A stretch of DNA of 64,000 nucleotides from Vibrio ulleungensis (GTDB lineage Bacteria > Pseudomonadota > Gammaproteobacteria > Enterobacterales > Vibrionaceae), in contig NZ_JAFEUM010000006.1 of assembly GCF_016900875.1 (NCBI RefSeq), forward strand, positions 213,666-277,665, written 5' to 3'. Below, piece after piece: positions 41,200 through 51,160 of this stretch (within the stretch, counting starts at the first letter, position 1; every line of letters starts with the position of its first letter). The notes under the pieces are model-generated. The model did no database searches. It saw only the letters and a program-made list of their open reading frames with translations, and had not been told where the DNA came from. A program made the translations under genes and the position numbers.

Positions 41200-41791
41200 A
41201 TCCAGAATAGAGCTGTCCACAGTACTCTACTGGCAGCTGCGAAAGGTGATTGTTTTGTGCTGTATTGTCAGCGCCATTATATATGCCTTGGTGTATCTAT
41301 CCTGGATACGTCCGCTGCAGCAACGTTTGACAGCACAAACTGCGTATCAGCAAACATTGACTCACAATGAGTCAATGCAAAGGTCAGCGCTTGAAAGCCT
41401 GCAGCCGATGGTGAGCGAGCTTAACGAGTTAAAAGGCTCGACAGCGGAGGCGCTGCAATTTTTTGTTCGCCCAAATCAGCTTGCGTCGGTAATAGCTGTA
41501 ATCAGTCAAGCGGTGACCTTAACGGACGTTCGTGTACAAAAGGTTGAATGGCTGACTGCGCAAGCCATTGAGCATTACATTGAAAATCCACTTCGTATTC
41601 AGCTGTATGGAAACTATCAACAGTTGCTGGAGTTCAGTGACCACCTTGCGAATGCTCCGCACGTTATTGACGTGAAAAAAGTGCTTATCAACAGAGAGTC
41701 ACCTGATAGTGAACAGCTACACGTTGATATGTTGCTAAGCACTTATCAGTTAACAAGGGAAAGCTCGATAACAGGGCGCCATGATGGTTAA
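41192..41791 (+). CDS. pilO: Type IV pilus alignment protein PilO
   Basis: A 199-residue bitopic protein, the PilN partner in the inner-membrane alignment complex. It has a short cytoplasmic segment, a membrane helix at about 17-40, a coiled-coil stretch, and a periplasmic domain. The start is GTG, and it overlaps the pilN stop by 8 bases. Sequence identity to standard PilO is low by eye, and the assignment rests largely on topology, size and position. Confidence 0.82.
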   Translation: MIESRIELSTVLYWQLRKVIVLCCIVSAIIYALVYLSWIRPLQQRLTAQTAYQQTLTHNESMQRSALESLQPMVSELNELKGSTAEALQFFVRPNQLASVIAVISQAVTLTDVRVQKVEWLTAQAIEHYIENPLRIQLYGNYQQLLEFSDHLANAPHVIDVKKVLINRESPDSEQLHVDMLLSTYQLTRESSITGRHDG

Positions 41792-42287
41792 TAGTGCAAG
41801 GCTCGAACTAGGCTCTGCGTCGCTTATTTGGGCTGTGGTAATTGTGATTGCGGCGACTTTGAACTCATCAAAACTGTGTGCCAGTGCGGTTGAGGAAAAC
41901 GAATTAACCCCAAGCACAGTTGTACCGCTGTCGCCATTTAGGTTGCCAAATCAAGTCGTTCTCACCGTCGATACTAGTAGGAGTCACCGAGTGGACGCGG
42001 CGGCAGCAAAGAAGGCATCTTGTGATGCACAAGTTCAGCAATGGCAAGCCTTTGCTGCGGGCTATGAACTTGTCGCTACATTACAAAAGAACAGTAGTTG
42101 GAGTGCGGTTATAAAATGGGATGCTCACCGCTATCAGTGGGTAAAGGAAGGAGAGCATGTTGCCTCAGAAAGTGCTTGGGTTTCTGTCATTGCTGAGGGG
42201 ACTGCACTACTTACTCGCAATGTCTGGCAAGAGGGCTGTATTGCAACGTCAGTAAGCTACTTGTTGCGATATAAGGCTCAGCCATGA
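41784..42287 (+). CDS. pilP: Type IV pilus PilP-like protein lacking a lipobox
   Basis: By position this is PilP, the periplasmic link between PilNO and the PilQ secretin. It has 167 residues. The HR-type segment with the motif SPFRLPNQ at about 50 and a C-terminal beta domain fit the family, but conservation is weak. Known PilP proteins are lipoproteins. Here the N-terminal hydrophobic segment ends NSSKLCASA, which is not a valid lipobox and looks more like an ordinary signal peptide. ATG 41781 is an alternative start. The end overlaps pilQ by four bases (ATGA). Confidence 0.7.
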   Translation: MVNSARLELGSASLIWAVVIVIAATLNSSKLCASAVEENELTPSTVVPLSPFRLPNQVVLTVDTSRSHRVDAAAAKKASCDAQVQQWQAFAAGYELVATLQKNSSWSAVIKWDAHRYQWVKEGEHVASESAWVSVIAEGTALLTRNVWQEGCIATSVSYLLRYKAQP

Positions 42288-43963
42288 TCGTACTGTTTTA
42301 CTCGAATCGAGCCCTATCCTTGTGTTTGGCGATGATAGTGATGCAAGTGGTGCTTGTGGGTACGTCACACGCCGAACCGATAAACCGCCTTGTTCAACAG
42401 CAACTGTTCTTAGAAAGCAAACAACAAACGGTTCTAGAATTAACGTTGGAAAACAGTGCGATTGACGTTCAGTTGCTTGAGCAGGGTAGTGACGTCCATA
42501 TTCTTCTTCGAAGCACTGCCATCGATGGGGTTCGCCCTATACCAATACTACCATCGGACGGATTGGTTGCCTCAATCAAGGCGACGCAGCAGGACGAAGA
42601 TGTGCTTTATCGGCTGATGTTAACCGAGCCAGTGACCGTTAGCCATGTGAGTCAAGGCAACGTACTCTCCGTCACTTTGACAAAGCAAGTCTCAAAGGCA
42701 TCACTGCAAAATGTTTCTGCTGTAACGCTTAACTTTCAATCGGTGCCACTACGCCAAGCATTACAAATCCTAGCGCAGCACAATCAAATAAACTTGGTGA
42801 TGTCGGACAGTGTTCAGGGAGAGTTGTCAATCAACCTCAAAGACGTTCCTTGGCAGCAAGCGTTATCAACTATTCTGCAAGTGAAACAGTTGGAGAAGCG
42901 AGTAGAGGGAAACGTCATGTTGATCGCCCCAGTGAGCGAAATGATTGCCACCCAACAACATCGCTTGCAACAATCAGAACAAGCACAGCAAAGTGGTCCG
43001 TTGATGACTAAGTTGGTTAAGCTGCATTACGCGAAGGCCAATGAGATTGCTGCGATGTTGGTTAACGACAGTGGCATCAATATGCTTTCCCAGCGAGGCG
43101 CTGTTAGTGTTGACGAACGCACTAATACGTTATTAGTTCGCGACATCACCAGTAACCTGTCTGTGCTCACCGAACTCATTGAGCAGCTGGATGTTCCGGT
43201 AAAGCAGGTCCAAATTGAAGCTCGAATCGTGACGGTTGACGAAGGAGACTTGGATGAGTTAGGTGTGCGATGGGGTGTAATGGGAAGCAGTGGCGAACGA
43301 TCTGTTGCAGGTAGTATAGAAGGCAACTTATGGCAGGCAGGGATGTATGGGGACGACAACTTAGACATCGACGATTTTCTCAATGTGAATTTGGGGTTGG
43401 TGAACCCCAATGCCTCGAGTATCGCGTTTCAGGTGGCTAAGTTGGGCTCAGACTTACTGCTGGATCTCGAGCTGTCTGCATTACAAGCTGAGGCCAAAGC
43501 CGAAATCATCTCTAGCCCTAAAATCATTACCACCAATAAAAAGGCGGCTTATATTGAACAAGGCACCGAAATTCCATATTTAGAGGCGGCGTCTAGCGGT
43601 GCCACGTCTGTATCGTTTAGGAAAGCGGTATTGAGTTTAGAAGTGATCCCGCAAATTACTCCAGACAACCGTCTGGTGTTGGATCTTAATGTAACTCAGG
43701 ACCGTCCTGGTGAAGTGGTAAAAACAGGGTTTGGAGAAGCCGTTGCAATCAACACTCAACGCATTGGCACTCAAGTGTTAGTCAATAATGGTGAAACCGT
43801 AGTGCTCGGAGGGATCTATCAACAAAGCCACTTAAGCAATGTCGATAAAGTCCCGGCTTTTGGGGATATACCTGTTTTAGGAGGGCTGTTTCGGCGTACC
43901 TCTGACAAGAAGGCCAAAAGTGAATTGTTAATCTTTGTAACCCCTACCGTCATTGAAGATTAA
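42284..43963 (+). CDS. pilQ: Type IV pilus secretin PilQ
   Basis: An outer-membrane secretin through which the pilus and incoming DNA pass. It has 559 residues. There is a signal peptide to about residue 30 (ending SHAE), an AMIN-type region (about 35-140), and an STN/N0 domain (about 150-220) containing LNFQSVPLRQALQILAQ. An N1 domain follows (LHYAKANEIAAMLV), then the secretin core from QVQIEARIVTVDE near 305 to the C-terminal VNNGETVVLGGIY and DIPVLGGLFRR signatures. Only one AMIN domain is apparent. The downstream 250 bases (43964-44213) carry no recognised gene and presumably hold the aroK promoter. Confidence 0.93.
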   Translation: MIVLFYSNRALSLCLAMIVMQVVLVGTSHAEPINRLVQQQLFLESKQQTVLELTLENSAIDVQLLEQGSDVHILLRSTAIDGVRPIPILPSDGLVASIKATQQDEDVLYRLMLTEPVTVSHVSQGNVLSVTLTKQVSKASLQNVSAVTLNFQSVPLRQALQILAQHNQINLVMSDSVQGELSINLKDVPWQQALSTILQVKQLEKRVEGNVMLIAPVSEMIATQQHRLQQSEQAQQSGPLMTKLVKLHYAKANEIAAMLVNDSGINMLSQRGAVSVDERTNTLLVRDITSNLSVLTELIEQLDVPVKQVQIEARIVTVDEGDLDELGVRWGVMGSSGERSVAGSIEGNLWQAGMYGDDNLDIDDFLNVNLGLVNPNASSIAFQVAKLGSDLLLDLELSALQAEAKAEIISSPKIITTNKKAAYIEQGTEIPYLEAASSGATSVSFRKAVLSLEVIPQITPDNRLVLDLNVTQDRPGEVVKTGFGEAVAINTQRIGTQVLVNNGETVVLGGIYQQSHLSNVDKVPAFGDIPVLGGLFRRTSDKKAKSELLIFVTPTVIED

Positions 43964-44213
43964 TTATAGAAATCACTTCAATTAATAGTTATCTAAAACA
44001 AGGGTTTGCGTAGGAAAACTACCGGATTGCACGGTGTGGGAGAAAAAAAGTCCAAAATAAATTTGCATTCGGACTATCTAGACTGGATAATTTCGGGTCT
44101 TTTCACAACTAGACTGTGAGGAATAGGTGCTGCAATGAGCGTGTTAAACCGCTTCGAATTCTAATTTCATTGTAGCGATGTCATTGATTTAACGTTGTAA
44201 ATTACTGCTGAAC

Positions 44214-44735
44214 ATGGCTGAAAAACGAAATATTTTCCTTGTTGGCCCTATGGGGGCTGGCAAAAGCACAATTGGACGACACCTAGCGCAACAACTTCAT
44301 ATGGAGTTTATCGATTCAGATACTGAGATCGAAGAGCGTACTGGCGCAGATATCGCATGGGTATTTGACGTAGAGGGTGAAGACGGATTCCGTAAGCGTG
44401 AAGAAGGTGTGATCAATGATCTCACTGAAGAGCAAGGTATCGTACTGGCAACAGGCGGCGGCTCAATCATTAGCAAAGAGAATCGTAACCGTCTTTCCGC
44501 TCGAGGTGTTGTGGTCTATCTTGAAACCACCATCGAAAAGCAACTTGCACGTACCAACCGTGACAAGAAGCGCCCACTTCTACAAACCGAGGAAGCTCCT
44601 CGTAGTGTGCTCGAAAAACTGGCTGGGGAACGTAACCCACTTTACGAAGAGATCGCTGATTACACTGTAAAAACAGACGATCAAAGTGCTAAAGTAGTCG
44701 CCAACCAAATCATTAAGATGCTCGAAGAAAGATAA
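44214..44735 (+). CDS. aroK: Shikimate kinase I AroK
   Basis: Phosphorylates shikimate in the chorismate pathway. It has 173 residues. The P-loop GPMGAGKST is at 11-19, the shikimate-binding [11 protein letters not shown] near 32-42 and GFRKREE near 57-63, the ATGGGSII motif near 78-85, and the LID arginine in NRDKKRPLL. It forms the conserved aroKB pair downstream of pilQ. Confidence 0.96.
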   Translation: MAEKRNIFLVGPMGAGKSTIGRHLAQQLHMEFIDSDTEIEERTGADIAWVFDVEGEDGFRKREEGVINDLTEEQGIVLATGGGSIISKENRNRLSARGVVVYLETTIEKQLARTNRDKKRPLLQTEEAPRSVLEKLAGERNPLYEEIADYTVKTDDQSAKVVANQIIKMLEER

Positions 44736-44758
44736 TTGCGATAGGAGGAGTGCAAACC

Positions 44759-45862
44759 ATGGAAGAAATCAAAGTTGATTTAGGTGAGCGCAGTTATCCT
44801 ATCTCTATAGGAGCCGGATTGTTTAACGATTCGGCTTTATTTTCATCTGCCTTTTCTAAAACGCCTGTTACAGCGCATCAGCACGTTGTGGTGATCAGTA
44901 ATGTCACCGTAGCCCCACTGTATGCCGATAAAGTTGTTAAGCAATACCAATCACTTGGTGCAACAGTACATCTGCTTGAACTGGCTGACGGCGAACAATA
45001 CAAATCTCTTACTACCTTTGAACAAGTTCTCAGCTTTTTGCTTGAGCGCAGCTTGAGTCGTGACGTACTTTTGGTGGCTCTTGGTGGCGGGGTAATTGGT
45101 GATTTGGTCGGTTTTTGTGCGGCAAGTTACCATCGCGGTGTTGACTTCGTGCAGATCCCAACCACGTTGTTGTCGCAAGTTGATTCTTCGGTAGGTGGAA
45201 AAACTGCAGTTAATCACCCTCTGGGTAAAAACATGATCGGCGCGTTTTACCAACCTAAGTCAGTCGTCATTGATATCGAGTGCTTAAATACACTTCCAGA
45301 ACGAGAGTTTTCTGCCGGTATGGCGGAAGTGATCAAATATGGGATCATTGCTGATAGCGATTTTTTCGATTATTTGGAAGCTAATATCGATGCGCTAATG
45401 GCAAAAGATCCTGCGACATTGACTTATGCCATTGCCCGCTGCTGCCAAATTAAAGCTGATGTCGTTGCAGAAGACGAAAAAGAGTCAGGGGTTCGCGCGT
45501 TATTGAACCTTGGTCATACTTTTGGTCATGCGATTGAAGCTGAATTAGGGTATGGTAAATGGTTACATGGAGAGGCGGTATCTGCAGGGACGATGATGGC
45601 TGCTCAAGCGGCAAAATTGCAGTCAATGATTTCGACACAAGATGTTGATCGCATTGAGCAACTTTTGCTAAAAGCAGGCTTACCCGTGCACACACCTTCC
45701 TCTATGTCATATGACGATTTTATGCGTCATATGATGCGGGACAAAAAGGTTTTGGCAGGGCAACTGCGATTGATTTTACCCACTTCTATAGGAAGTGCGC
45801 AGGTTATCTCTACCACTCCAGAGTCGGTTATTAAGCAAGCAATAGAAGTAGGAAAACAGTAA
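44759..45862 (+). CDS. aroB: 3-dehydroquinate synthase AroB
   Basis: An NAD- and metal-dependent enzyme making 3-dehydroquinate. It has 367 residues. The start ATG 44759 follows AGGAGG by about 11 bases. The GTG at 44750 is too close to that site. Motifs are DGEQYKSL, the NAD-binding [31 protein letters not shown], and the zinc ligands in GHTFGHAIE and LHGEAV. The gap of 23 bases to aroK indicates co-transcription. Confidence 0.96.
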   Translation: MEEIKVDLGERSYPISIGAGLFNDSALFSSAFSKTPVTAHQHVVVISNVTVAPLYADKVVKQYQSLGATVHLLELADGEQYKSLTTFEQVLSFLLERSLSRDVLLVALGGGVIGDLVGFCAASYHRGVDFVQIPTTLLSQVDSSVGGKTAVNHPLGKNMIGAFYQPKSVVIDIECLNTLPEREFSAGMAEVIKYGIIADSDFFDYLEANIDALMAKDPATLTYAIARCCQIKADVVAEDEKESGVRALLNLGHTFGHAIEAELGYGKWLHGEAVSAGTMMAAQAAKLQSMISTQDVDRIEQLLLKAGLPVHTPSSMSYDDFMRHMMRDKKVLAGQLRLILPTSIGSAQVISTTPESVIKQAIEVGKQ

Positions 45863-45907
45863 GCCTTTGCGTACGTCTTGATTGACTGCGTTTAGGTGCA
45901 GTCAATC

Positions 45908-47413
45908 ATGAATACCTTAGAGTTAGAGTCACAAACGCAGTTGTTGGATCGTTTGCGGTTGGTGACACGTTTTGGATCCAACTTTGTCTCTATGATCGGT
46001 GTCGAAGGCTCAGGTAAGACTTGGCTTGCGCAGCGCTATTTAGAGGTATGGGCGGCTGAAAAAAACCAATCTCTTCTACTTTGTCATAACTCTCAAACGG
46101 ATGCAGAGCACCGCTCAATCATTCTTAGCCAGCTTTTTCGACAAGTTCGCTTTGACCCTTCCCGCCCACTTCTAGACGCATTTTTAGCTCAACTCGAAGA
46201 TGAAAAGTGCGACATCGTCATTGTTGTGGACAATGCAGAACATCTTTCTCGAAACGTTATCTATGAACTAAATAGCTTAGTCTCTCAAGCCAATATTGAA
46301 GCTAAGTGGATGATAAACGTTGTATTGTTTACAAAAAGTCACACTTTACCTAAAGTGGTATCGGAGCTAACCAGTACGTCAAATTTCACCCCTTTAGAGA
46401 TGGAAATTGATGCGCTCTCTGAACCTGAAAAAGAACGCTTTCTCGAATTTTTGGTTTACAAAACCATTCTCGATGAAGATATTCTAAAAGCGGCGCAGAG
46501 AGCGTCGTGGAACACGCCACCCAGACCAGGAGCGTTGATGGCCCTTATGGACAGTAAAAAGAAAAAGCAGGTGATCATTCGTTCAATCATCGCATCACCG
46601 ATCAATATCGCCGCCATTATTGCACTGATTATTATCTTGCTGTTTGGGGGGTATTATTGGTTAACGCATCAGTCGACACCGGAAGAGTATGCGTTAGCGC
46701 TTGATGAAGAGGCTCGCAACATGGAGCGAGGCGGCTCAACGCTGGATGACTATGATGACAGGTCAAATCGCAGCGCAAGCGACGCTGGTTTTGATGTTGT
46801 GGAAGACAACACCTTGTTACCACCACCTATGTCGGATGTCACCGTGACGGTGGACGAGAACCTTGATGACCGGACAAGAGTCATTGTGCCTGACACCGTG
46901 GTGGATGCGTTAATAGAAGAGCAGCCTAATCCTGATACTACCGTGATTGATGATGCCATCGCCGATGCCACAGAGCAGGCAACCGATTCTAATGACGTGG
47001 AGGAGACGGTTGTCTCTGAAGCACCACCTGAGCCTGTTGTAGAGACGGTCGAAAAAGAGCAGCAACAAGAACAGCAAGCGCCGAGCGTGGTGATCACTTT
47101 TTCTTACGCTAGAGACGAGCTCAAAGCGGTCCCTAAAAACCACTATACGCTACAACTGGGTGCCATGAGTTCTCTAGAAGATGTTCAAGAGTTCATCAAT
47201 GAGCATGAGTTGGATGGACAGGTGAGAATCTATCCAACGGTCCGTGGTGAGAAACAGTATTTCATGATTACCTATAAAGACTTCCAAACCATTCAGGCCG
47301 CGAGAGACTCTGTCTCTGAGTTGCCAGTAGAGGTGCAAGCTGTCGGCCCTTGGGCAAAATCAATGTTGCAAGTCCATAAAGAGATAGACGCAGAAAATAA
47401 CAGTGAGAATTAG
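45908..47413 (+). CDS. damX: Cell division protein DamX (AAA domain plus SPOR)
   Basis: A septal-ring SPOR protein of 501 residues. Residues 1-225 form a cytoplasmic ExeA-like AAA ATPase with Walker A GVEGSGKT at 31-38 and IVIVVDNAEHL as Walker B. A membrane helix is at about 232-250. A long acidic periplasmic linker follows, rich in D, E, T and V. A C-terminal SPOR domain lies at about 408-487 (HYTLQLGAMSSLEDVQEF). E. coli DamX has the SPOR domain but a reduced N-terminus, whereas the Vibrio form keeps the ATPase. It sits between aroB and dam, as in E. coli. Confidence 0.9.
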   Translation: MNTLELESQTQLLDRLRLVTRFGSNFVSMIGVEGSGKTWLAQRYLEVWAAEKNQSLLLCHNSQTDAEHRSIILSQLFRQVRFDPSRPLLDAFLAQLEDEKCDIVIVVDNAEHLSRNVIYELNSLVSQANIEAKWMINVVLFTKSHTLPKVVSELTSTSNFTPLEMEIDALSEPEKERFLEFLVYKTILDEDILKAAQRASWNTPPRPGALMALMDSKKKKQVIIRSIIASPINIAAIIALIIILLFGGYYWLTHQSTPEEYALALDEEARNMERGGSTLDDYDDRSNRSASDAGFDVVEDNTLLPPPMSDVTVTVDENLDDRTRVIVPDTVVDALIEEQPNPDTTVIDDAIADATEQATDSNDVEETVVSEAPPEPVVETVEKEQQQEQQAPSVVITFSYARDELKAVPKNHYTLQLGAMSSLEDVQEFINEHELDGQVRIYPTVRGEKQYFMITYKDFQTIQAARDSVSELPVEVQAVGPWAKSMLQVHKEIDAENNSEN

Positions 47414-47480
47414 ACGCAAAAATATGCTACATTCCGCGCTCTGCAGGGCACGTGTTCTTAATAGGTAATAGAAACAACAC

Positions 47481-48317
47481 ATGAAAAAACAGCGCGCTTT
47501 TTTAAAGTGGGCCGGCGGTAAGTACGGCTTGGTCGACGATATCCAGAAGCATCTACCTCCAGCTCGCAAATTGATTGAACCGTTTGTGGGTGCTGGCTCT
47601 GTATTTTTGAATACCGATTATGAACACTACCTGCTTGCAGATATTAATCCCGACCTGATTAATCTGTACAATTTGCTCAAAAACGATCCTGAGCAGTATA
47701 TCTCTGAAGCCAAGCGCCTGTTTGAACCGCACTGCAACGATAAAGCCTTTTATCTCGATATGCGCGTGCAGTTTAATCAATCCACCGATCCTTTTTTCCG
47801 CTCGCTTGCGTTCTTGTACATGAACCGTTTTGGGTTCAATGGGTTGTGCCGATACAATAAAAAGGGCGGCTTTAACGTGCCTTTTGGCTCGTACAAAAAA
47901 CCGTACTTCCCAGAAGATGAGCTGATTTTCTTTTCCGAGAAAGCCAAAAAGGCAACCTTTGTTTGCGAAAGCTATACAGAAACGTTTAAGCGTGCGCGCA
48001 AAGGCAGTGTGGTTTACTGCGATCCACCTTATGCACCGTTGTCGACTACCGCGAATTTCACCTCTTACGCAGGGAATGGGTTTAGTCTAGATGATCAAGC
48101 CGCTTTAGCGGATATAGCCGAGCGCACAGCATTTAAGCGCGATATTCCGGTGCTTATATCTAATCATGACACGACACTTACTCGCCGCCTATATCATGGT
48201 GCCGAGCTAAACGTCGTAAAAGTAAAGCGAACCATTAGCCGAAATGGTGGTGGTCGCAATAAAGTTGACGAGTTGCTGGCCTTGTTTGCTTCCAGTAACG
48301 CTTCTACCTCACCGTAA
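47481..48317 (+). CDS. dam: DNA adenine methylase Dam
   Basis: Methylates N6 of adenine in GATC and controls mismatch repair and replication timing. It has 278 residues. The SAM-binding FLKWAGGKYGLV is at 7-18 and EPFVGAGSVF near 35, the catalytic motif DPPY at 181-184, and a target-recognition segment including NRFGFNGLCRYN near 117. Essential for chromosome II replication in vibrios. The following rpe gene starts after 26 bases. Confidence 0.97.
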   Translation: MKKQRAFLKWAGGKYGLVDDIQKHLPPARKLIEPFVGAGSVFLNTDYEHYLLADINPDLINLYNLLKNDPEQYISEAKRLFEPHCNDKAFYLDMRVQFNQSTDPFFRSLAFLYMNRFGFNGLCRYNKKGGFNVPFGSYKKPYFPEDELIFFSEKAKKATFVCESYTETFKRARKGSVVYCDPPYAPLSTTANFTSYAGNGFSLDDQAALADIAERTAFKRDIPVLISNHDTTLTRRLYHGAELNVVKVKRTISRNGGGRNKVDELLALFASSNASTSP

Positions 48318-48343
48318 GGTTGCCACTCATATAGGAACTGACC

Positions 48344-49015
48344 ATGAAAGAGTTTTTAATTGCCCCTTCTATTTTGTCTGCGGACTTTGCCCGCCTTGGT
48401 GAAGATGTAGAAAAAGTCCTCGCGGCCGGTGCCGATGTGGTTCACTTTGATGTGATGGACAATCATTACGTTCCAAACCTCACCTTTGGTGCGCCAGTGT
48501 GTAAAGCGCTTCGTGATTACGGCATCACTGCACCGATTGATGTGCATCTAATGGTGAAGCCGGTTGACAGAATCATCCCTGATTTTGCCAAAGCCGGTGC
48601 GACGATGATCACCTTCCATGTTGAAGCTTCAGAGCACGTTGATCGTACTTTACAACTAATTAAAGAAAATGGTTGTCAGGCAGGTGTGGTGCTTAACCCT
48701 GCTACACCGCTTAGCTGTCTTGATCACATTATGGATAAACTCGACCTAATCTTGTTGATGTCAGTGAACCCTGGCTTTGGTGGTCAGTCGTTTATTCCTG
48801 AAACGCTCAACAAACTGCGCGCTGTGAAAGAGCGCATCAATCAATCTGGTCGTGATATTCGACTAGAGATTGATGGTGGCGTAAAAGTGGATAATATTCA
48901 CGAAATTGCCGAAGCAGGTGCGGATATGTTTGTTGCCGGCTCTGCTATCTTTAGTCAGCCAGACTATCAAGAAGTGATTGCTGAAATGCGCACTGAACTT
49001 GCGAAGGTGAAATAG
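48344..49015 (+). CDS. rpe: Ribulose-phosphate 3-epimerase
   Basis: A TIM-barrel metalloenzyme interconverting ribulose 5-phosphate and xylulose 5-phosphate. It has 223 residues. Signatures are [32 protein letters not shown] with metal ligands, [13 protein letters not shown] and [22 protein letters not shown] precedes the ATG. It lies between dam and gph as in E. coli. Confidence 0.97.
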   Translation: MKEFLIAPSILSADFARLGEDVEKVLAAGADVVHFDVMDNHYVPNLTFGAPVCKALRDYGITAPIDVHLMVKPVDRIIPDFAKAGATMITFHVEASEHVDRTLQLIKENGCQAGVVLNPATPLSCLDHIMDKLDLILLMSVNPGFGGQSFIPETLNKLRAVKERINQSGRDIRLEIDGGVKVDNIHEIAEAGADMFVAGSAIFSQPDYQEVIAEMRTELAKVK

Positions 49016-49021
49016 TAGCCG

Positions 49022-49714
49022 ATGTTTTCTGATATCCAATTTATTGTTTTCGATTTAGACGGCACTTTGCTCGACAGTGTGCCGGACCTTGCGATAGCGG
49101 CAGACAAAGCGGCACAGACCTTAGGTTATGCGCCGGTGAGTGAAGATCAGGTGCGCGACTACGTTGGCAATGGCGCTGATGTGTTGATTGGTCGTTCGTT
49201 GAGCCAGAGCCTGACGGTAAGTGATGAGCTCAGTGACGAGACTAAACGCGAAGCTCGTCGTCTGTTTGACCAGTTTTACGCCGAGACCCATCACCAGTTA
49301 AGTCGCTTATACCCTAATGTGGTCGATTCGTTAGCGCGTTTGCATGATGCGGGCATCCCACTCGCCATCGTCACCAATAAGCCATCGATGTTTGTGCCAG
49401 AGATACTAGAGCAGCACAACATTAAGGATTATTTTGTTGAGGTGTTAGGCGGTGACGCGTTTGAGCAGAAAAAGCCCAACCCAATTGCACTTAACCATTT
49501 GATGGAAAAGTACAGCATTAACCCAGAGCAGATGTTGATGGTCGGTGACTCAAAGAACGATATTTTGGCCGCAAAAAATGCCGGTTGTCATTCGTTTGGA
49601 TTAACTTATGGTTACAATCACGGAGAACCAATTGCCAACGCGTCTCCCGATGTGGTTGCCGATGATGTGAGTGACGTTCTAGAGCTGTTAGGGCTAGCGC
49701 TGACTCAGAGCTAG
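49022..49714 (+). CDS. gph: Phosphoglycolate phosphatase Gph
   Basis: A HAD-superfamily phosphatase that removes 2-phosphoglycolate formed during DNA repair. It has 230 residues. HAD motif I is FDLDGTLLDS at 10-19, motif II IVTNKP near 117-122, and motif IV GDSKNDI near 178. A short 6-base spacer follows rpe. No strong ribosome site is seen, so translation is probably coupled. Confidence 0.93.
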   Translation: MFSDIQFIVFDLDGTLLDSVPDLAIAADKAAQTLGYAPVSEDQVRDYVGNGADVLIGRSLSQSLTVSDELSDETKREARRLFDQFYAETHHQLSRLYPNVVDSLARLHDAGIPLAIVTNKPSMFVPEILEQHNIKDYFVEVLGGDAFEQKKPNPIALNHLMEKYSINPEQMLMVGDSKNDILAAKNAGCHSFGLTYGYNHGEPIANASPDVVADDVSDVLELLGLALTQS

Positions 49715-49784
49715 TTATGAGCAGATAACTGGCTCTGCAGCGACTAAAATGTTTGGCAAGATACTCGCTAATGAGTACACTGAC

Positions 49785-49812
49785 AAAACCGAGCTATTGG
49801 CTCGGTTTTCTA
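49785..49812 (+). terminator. Terminator of the aroK-gph operon
   Basis: The 10-bp stem AAAACCGAGC/GCTCGGTTTT has a 5-base loop (49785-49809), with the terminal T residues partly inside the stem. trpS therefore probably has some independent transcription. Confidence 0.75.
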
Positions 49813-49852
49813 CTATTTATCCGAATCAAATTTCTATTAAGGAAGCTTTGCT

Positions 49853-50869
49853 ATGAGCAAACCCATTGTTTTGAGTGGTGTTCAACCCTCCGGTGAACTA
49901 AGTATTGGTAACTACTTGGGTGCTCTACGTCAATGGCAACAAATGCAGGACGACTACGATTGTCACTACTGCGTTGTAGACCTTCATGCAGTGACCGTTC
50001 GCCAAGATGCAGCCGCGCTTTACGAAGCAACGTTAGATGCTCTGGCTATTTGTCTGGCTGTTGGCGTCGATCCCAAGAAAAGCACACTGTTTGTGCAGTC
50101 GCATGTACCGGAGCACGCGCAATTGGGATGGCTTCTTAACTGTTACACGCAAATGGGTGAGCTGAATCGTATGACTCAGTTTAAAGATAAGTCTGCCCGT
50201 TACGCTAACGACGTCAATGTTGGCTTGTATGACTACCCAGTATTGATGGCAGCCGACATCTTGCTCTATGGCGCTCACCAAGTGCCTGTTGGCAGTGACC
50301 AAAAGCAGCACCTAGAGTTGGCGCGAGATATTGCGACGCGCTTTAACAACATTTATGGTCAAGAGACGCCTATCTTTGAAGTCCCTGAGCCGTATATTCC
50401 TAAGGTCAATGCACGTGTCATGAGCCTGCAAGACGCGACGAAGAAAATGTCGAAGTCTGATGACAATCGTAAAAACGTCATTACTTTGCTCGAAGATCCA
50501 AAATCAATCATCAAGAAAGTGAAGAAAGCGCAAACCGATACCGACACTCCACCTCGTATTGCTTACGATGTGGAAAATAAAGCCGGTATTGCCAACTTGA
50601 TGGGGCTGTACTCTGCGGCGACAGGTAAAAACTTTGATGAAATTGAAGCCCAATACGCTGGCGTTGAAATGTATGGACCGTTTAAAAATGATGTTGGTGA
50701 AGCGCTTGTGTCAATGTTAGAACCTGTTCAGGCGGAGTATCAACGTATTCGTCAAGATCGCACGTTCCTCAACCAAGTGATGAAGCAAGGTGCCGATAAA
50801 GCATCAGAACGCGCCTCTATCGTTCTTAAGCAAGCTTATAAAGCAGTAGGGTTTGTCGAAAGAGTTTAG
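49853..50869 (+). CDS. trpS: Tryptophanyl-tRNA synthetase TrpS
   Basis: A class I aminoacyl-tRNA synthetase of 338 residues. The HIGH-equivalent motif is in [14 protein letters not shown] at 12-25, the Trp-binding region includes [16 protein letters not shown], and the KMSKS motif is in [10 protein letters not shown] near 197. TAAGGAAGC precedes the start. It ends at a clear terminator, after which the signalling operon begins. Confidence 0.97.
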   Translation: MSKPIVLSGVQPSGELSIGNYLGALRQWQQMQDDYDCHYCVVDLHAVTVRQDAAALYEATLDALAICLAVGVDPKKSTLFVQSHVPEHAQLGWLLNCYTQMGELNRMTQFKDKSARYANDVNVGLYDYPVLMAADILLYGAHQVPVGSDQKQHLELARDIATRFNNIYGQETPIFEVPEPYIPKVNARVMSLQDATKKMSKSDDNRKNVITLLEDPKSIIKKVKKAQTDTDTPPRIAYDVENKAGIANLMGLYSAATGKNFDEIEAQYAGVEMYGPFKNDVGEALVSMLEPVQAEYQRIRQDRTFLNQVMKQGADKASERASIVLKQAYKAVGFVERV

Positions 50870-50890
50870 CGAAAGTCGATATTATTTAGA

Positions 50891-50922
50891 CAAAACCAGC
50901 TTAATAACAAGCTGGTTTTTTT
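50891..50922 (+). terminator. trpS terminator
   Basis: The 10-bp stem AAACCAGCTT/AAGCTGGTTT has a 6-base loop and is followed by TTTT. The 238 bases from here to 51160 are AT-rich and hold the presumed promoter of the signalling operon, but no convincing element was singled out. Confidence 0.85.
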
Positions 50923-51160
50923 ATGGGTGCTTTTTTGATTAACGAAGAAAAAGTGTGTTGCTACCCGCTAATCTATTGAATTCTTGTACTTTATTAGTGT
51001 GGTTTAACCAAAGATCGTGACAAAACTTTCGGGAGAGAAACAAGAGTTCAATTCTATATTTGCACACTGTATATATCGTTCGTTTTCTATACATACAATC
51101 CATTATTTTATCCCGTCACACTTGAGTAAAATGCTGAGCCTAATAAGGAAGGGGTATGGT

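Noticed and set aside
43964..44213. A small RNA gene between pilQ and aroK
   Set aside because: Only a weak AGTCC/GGACT hairpin and no terminator-like T tract. Nothing supports an RNA gene.
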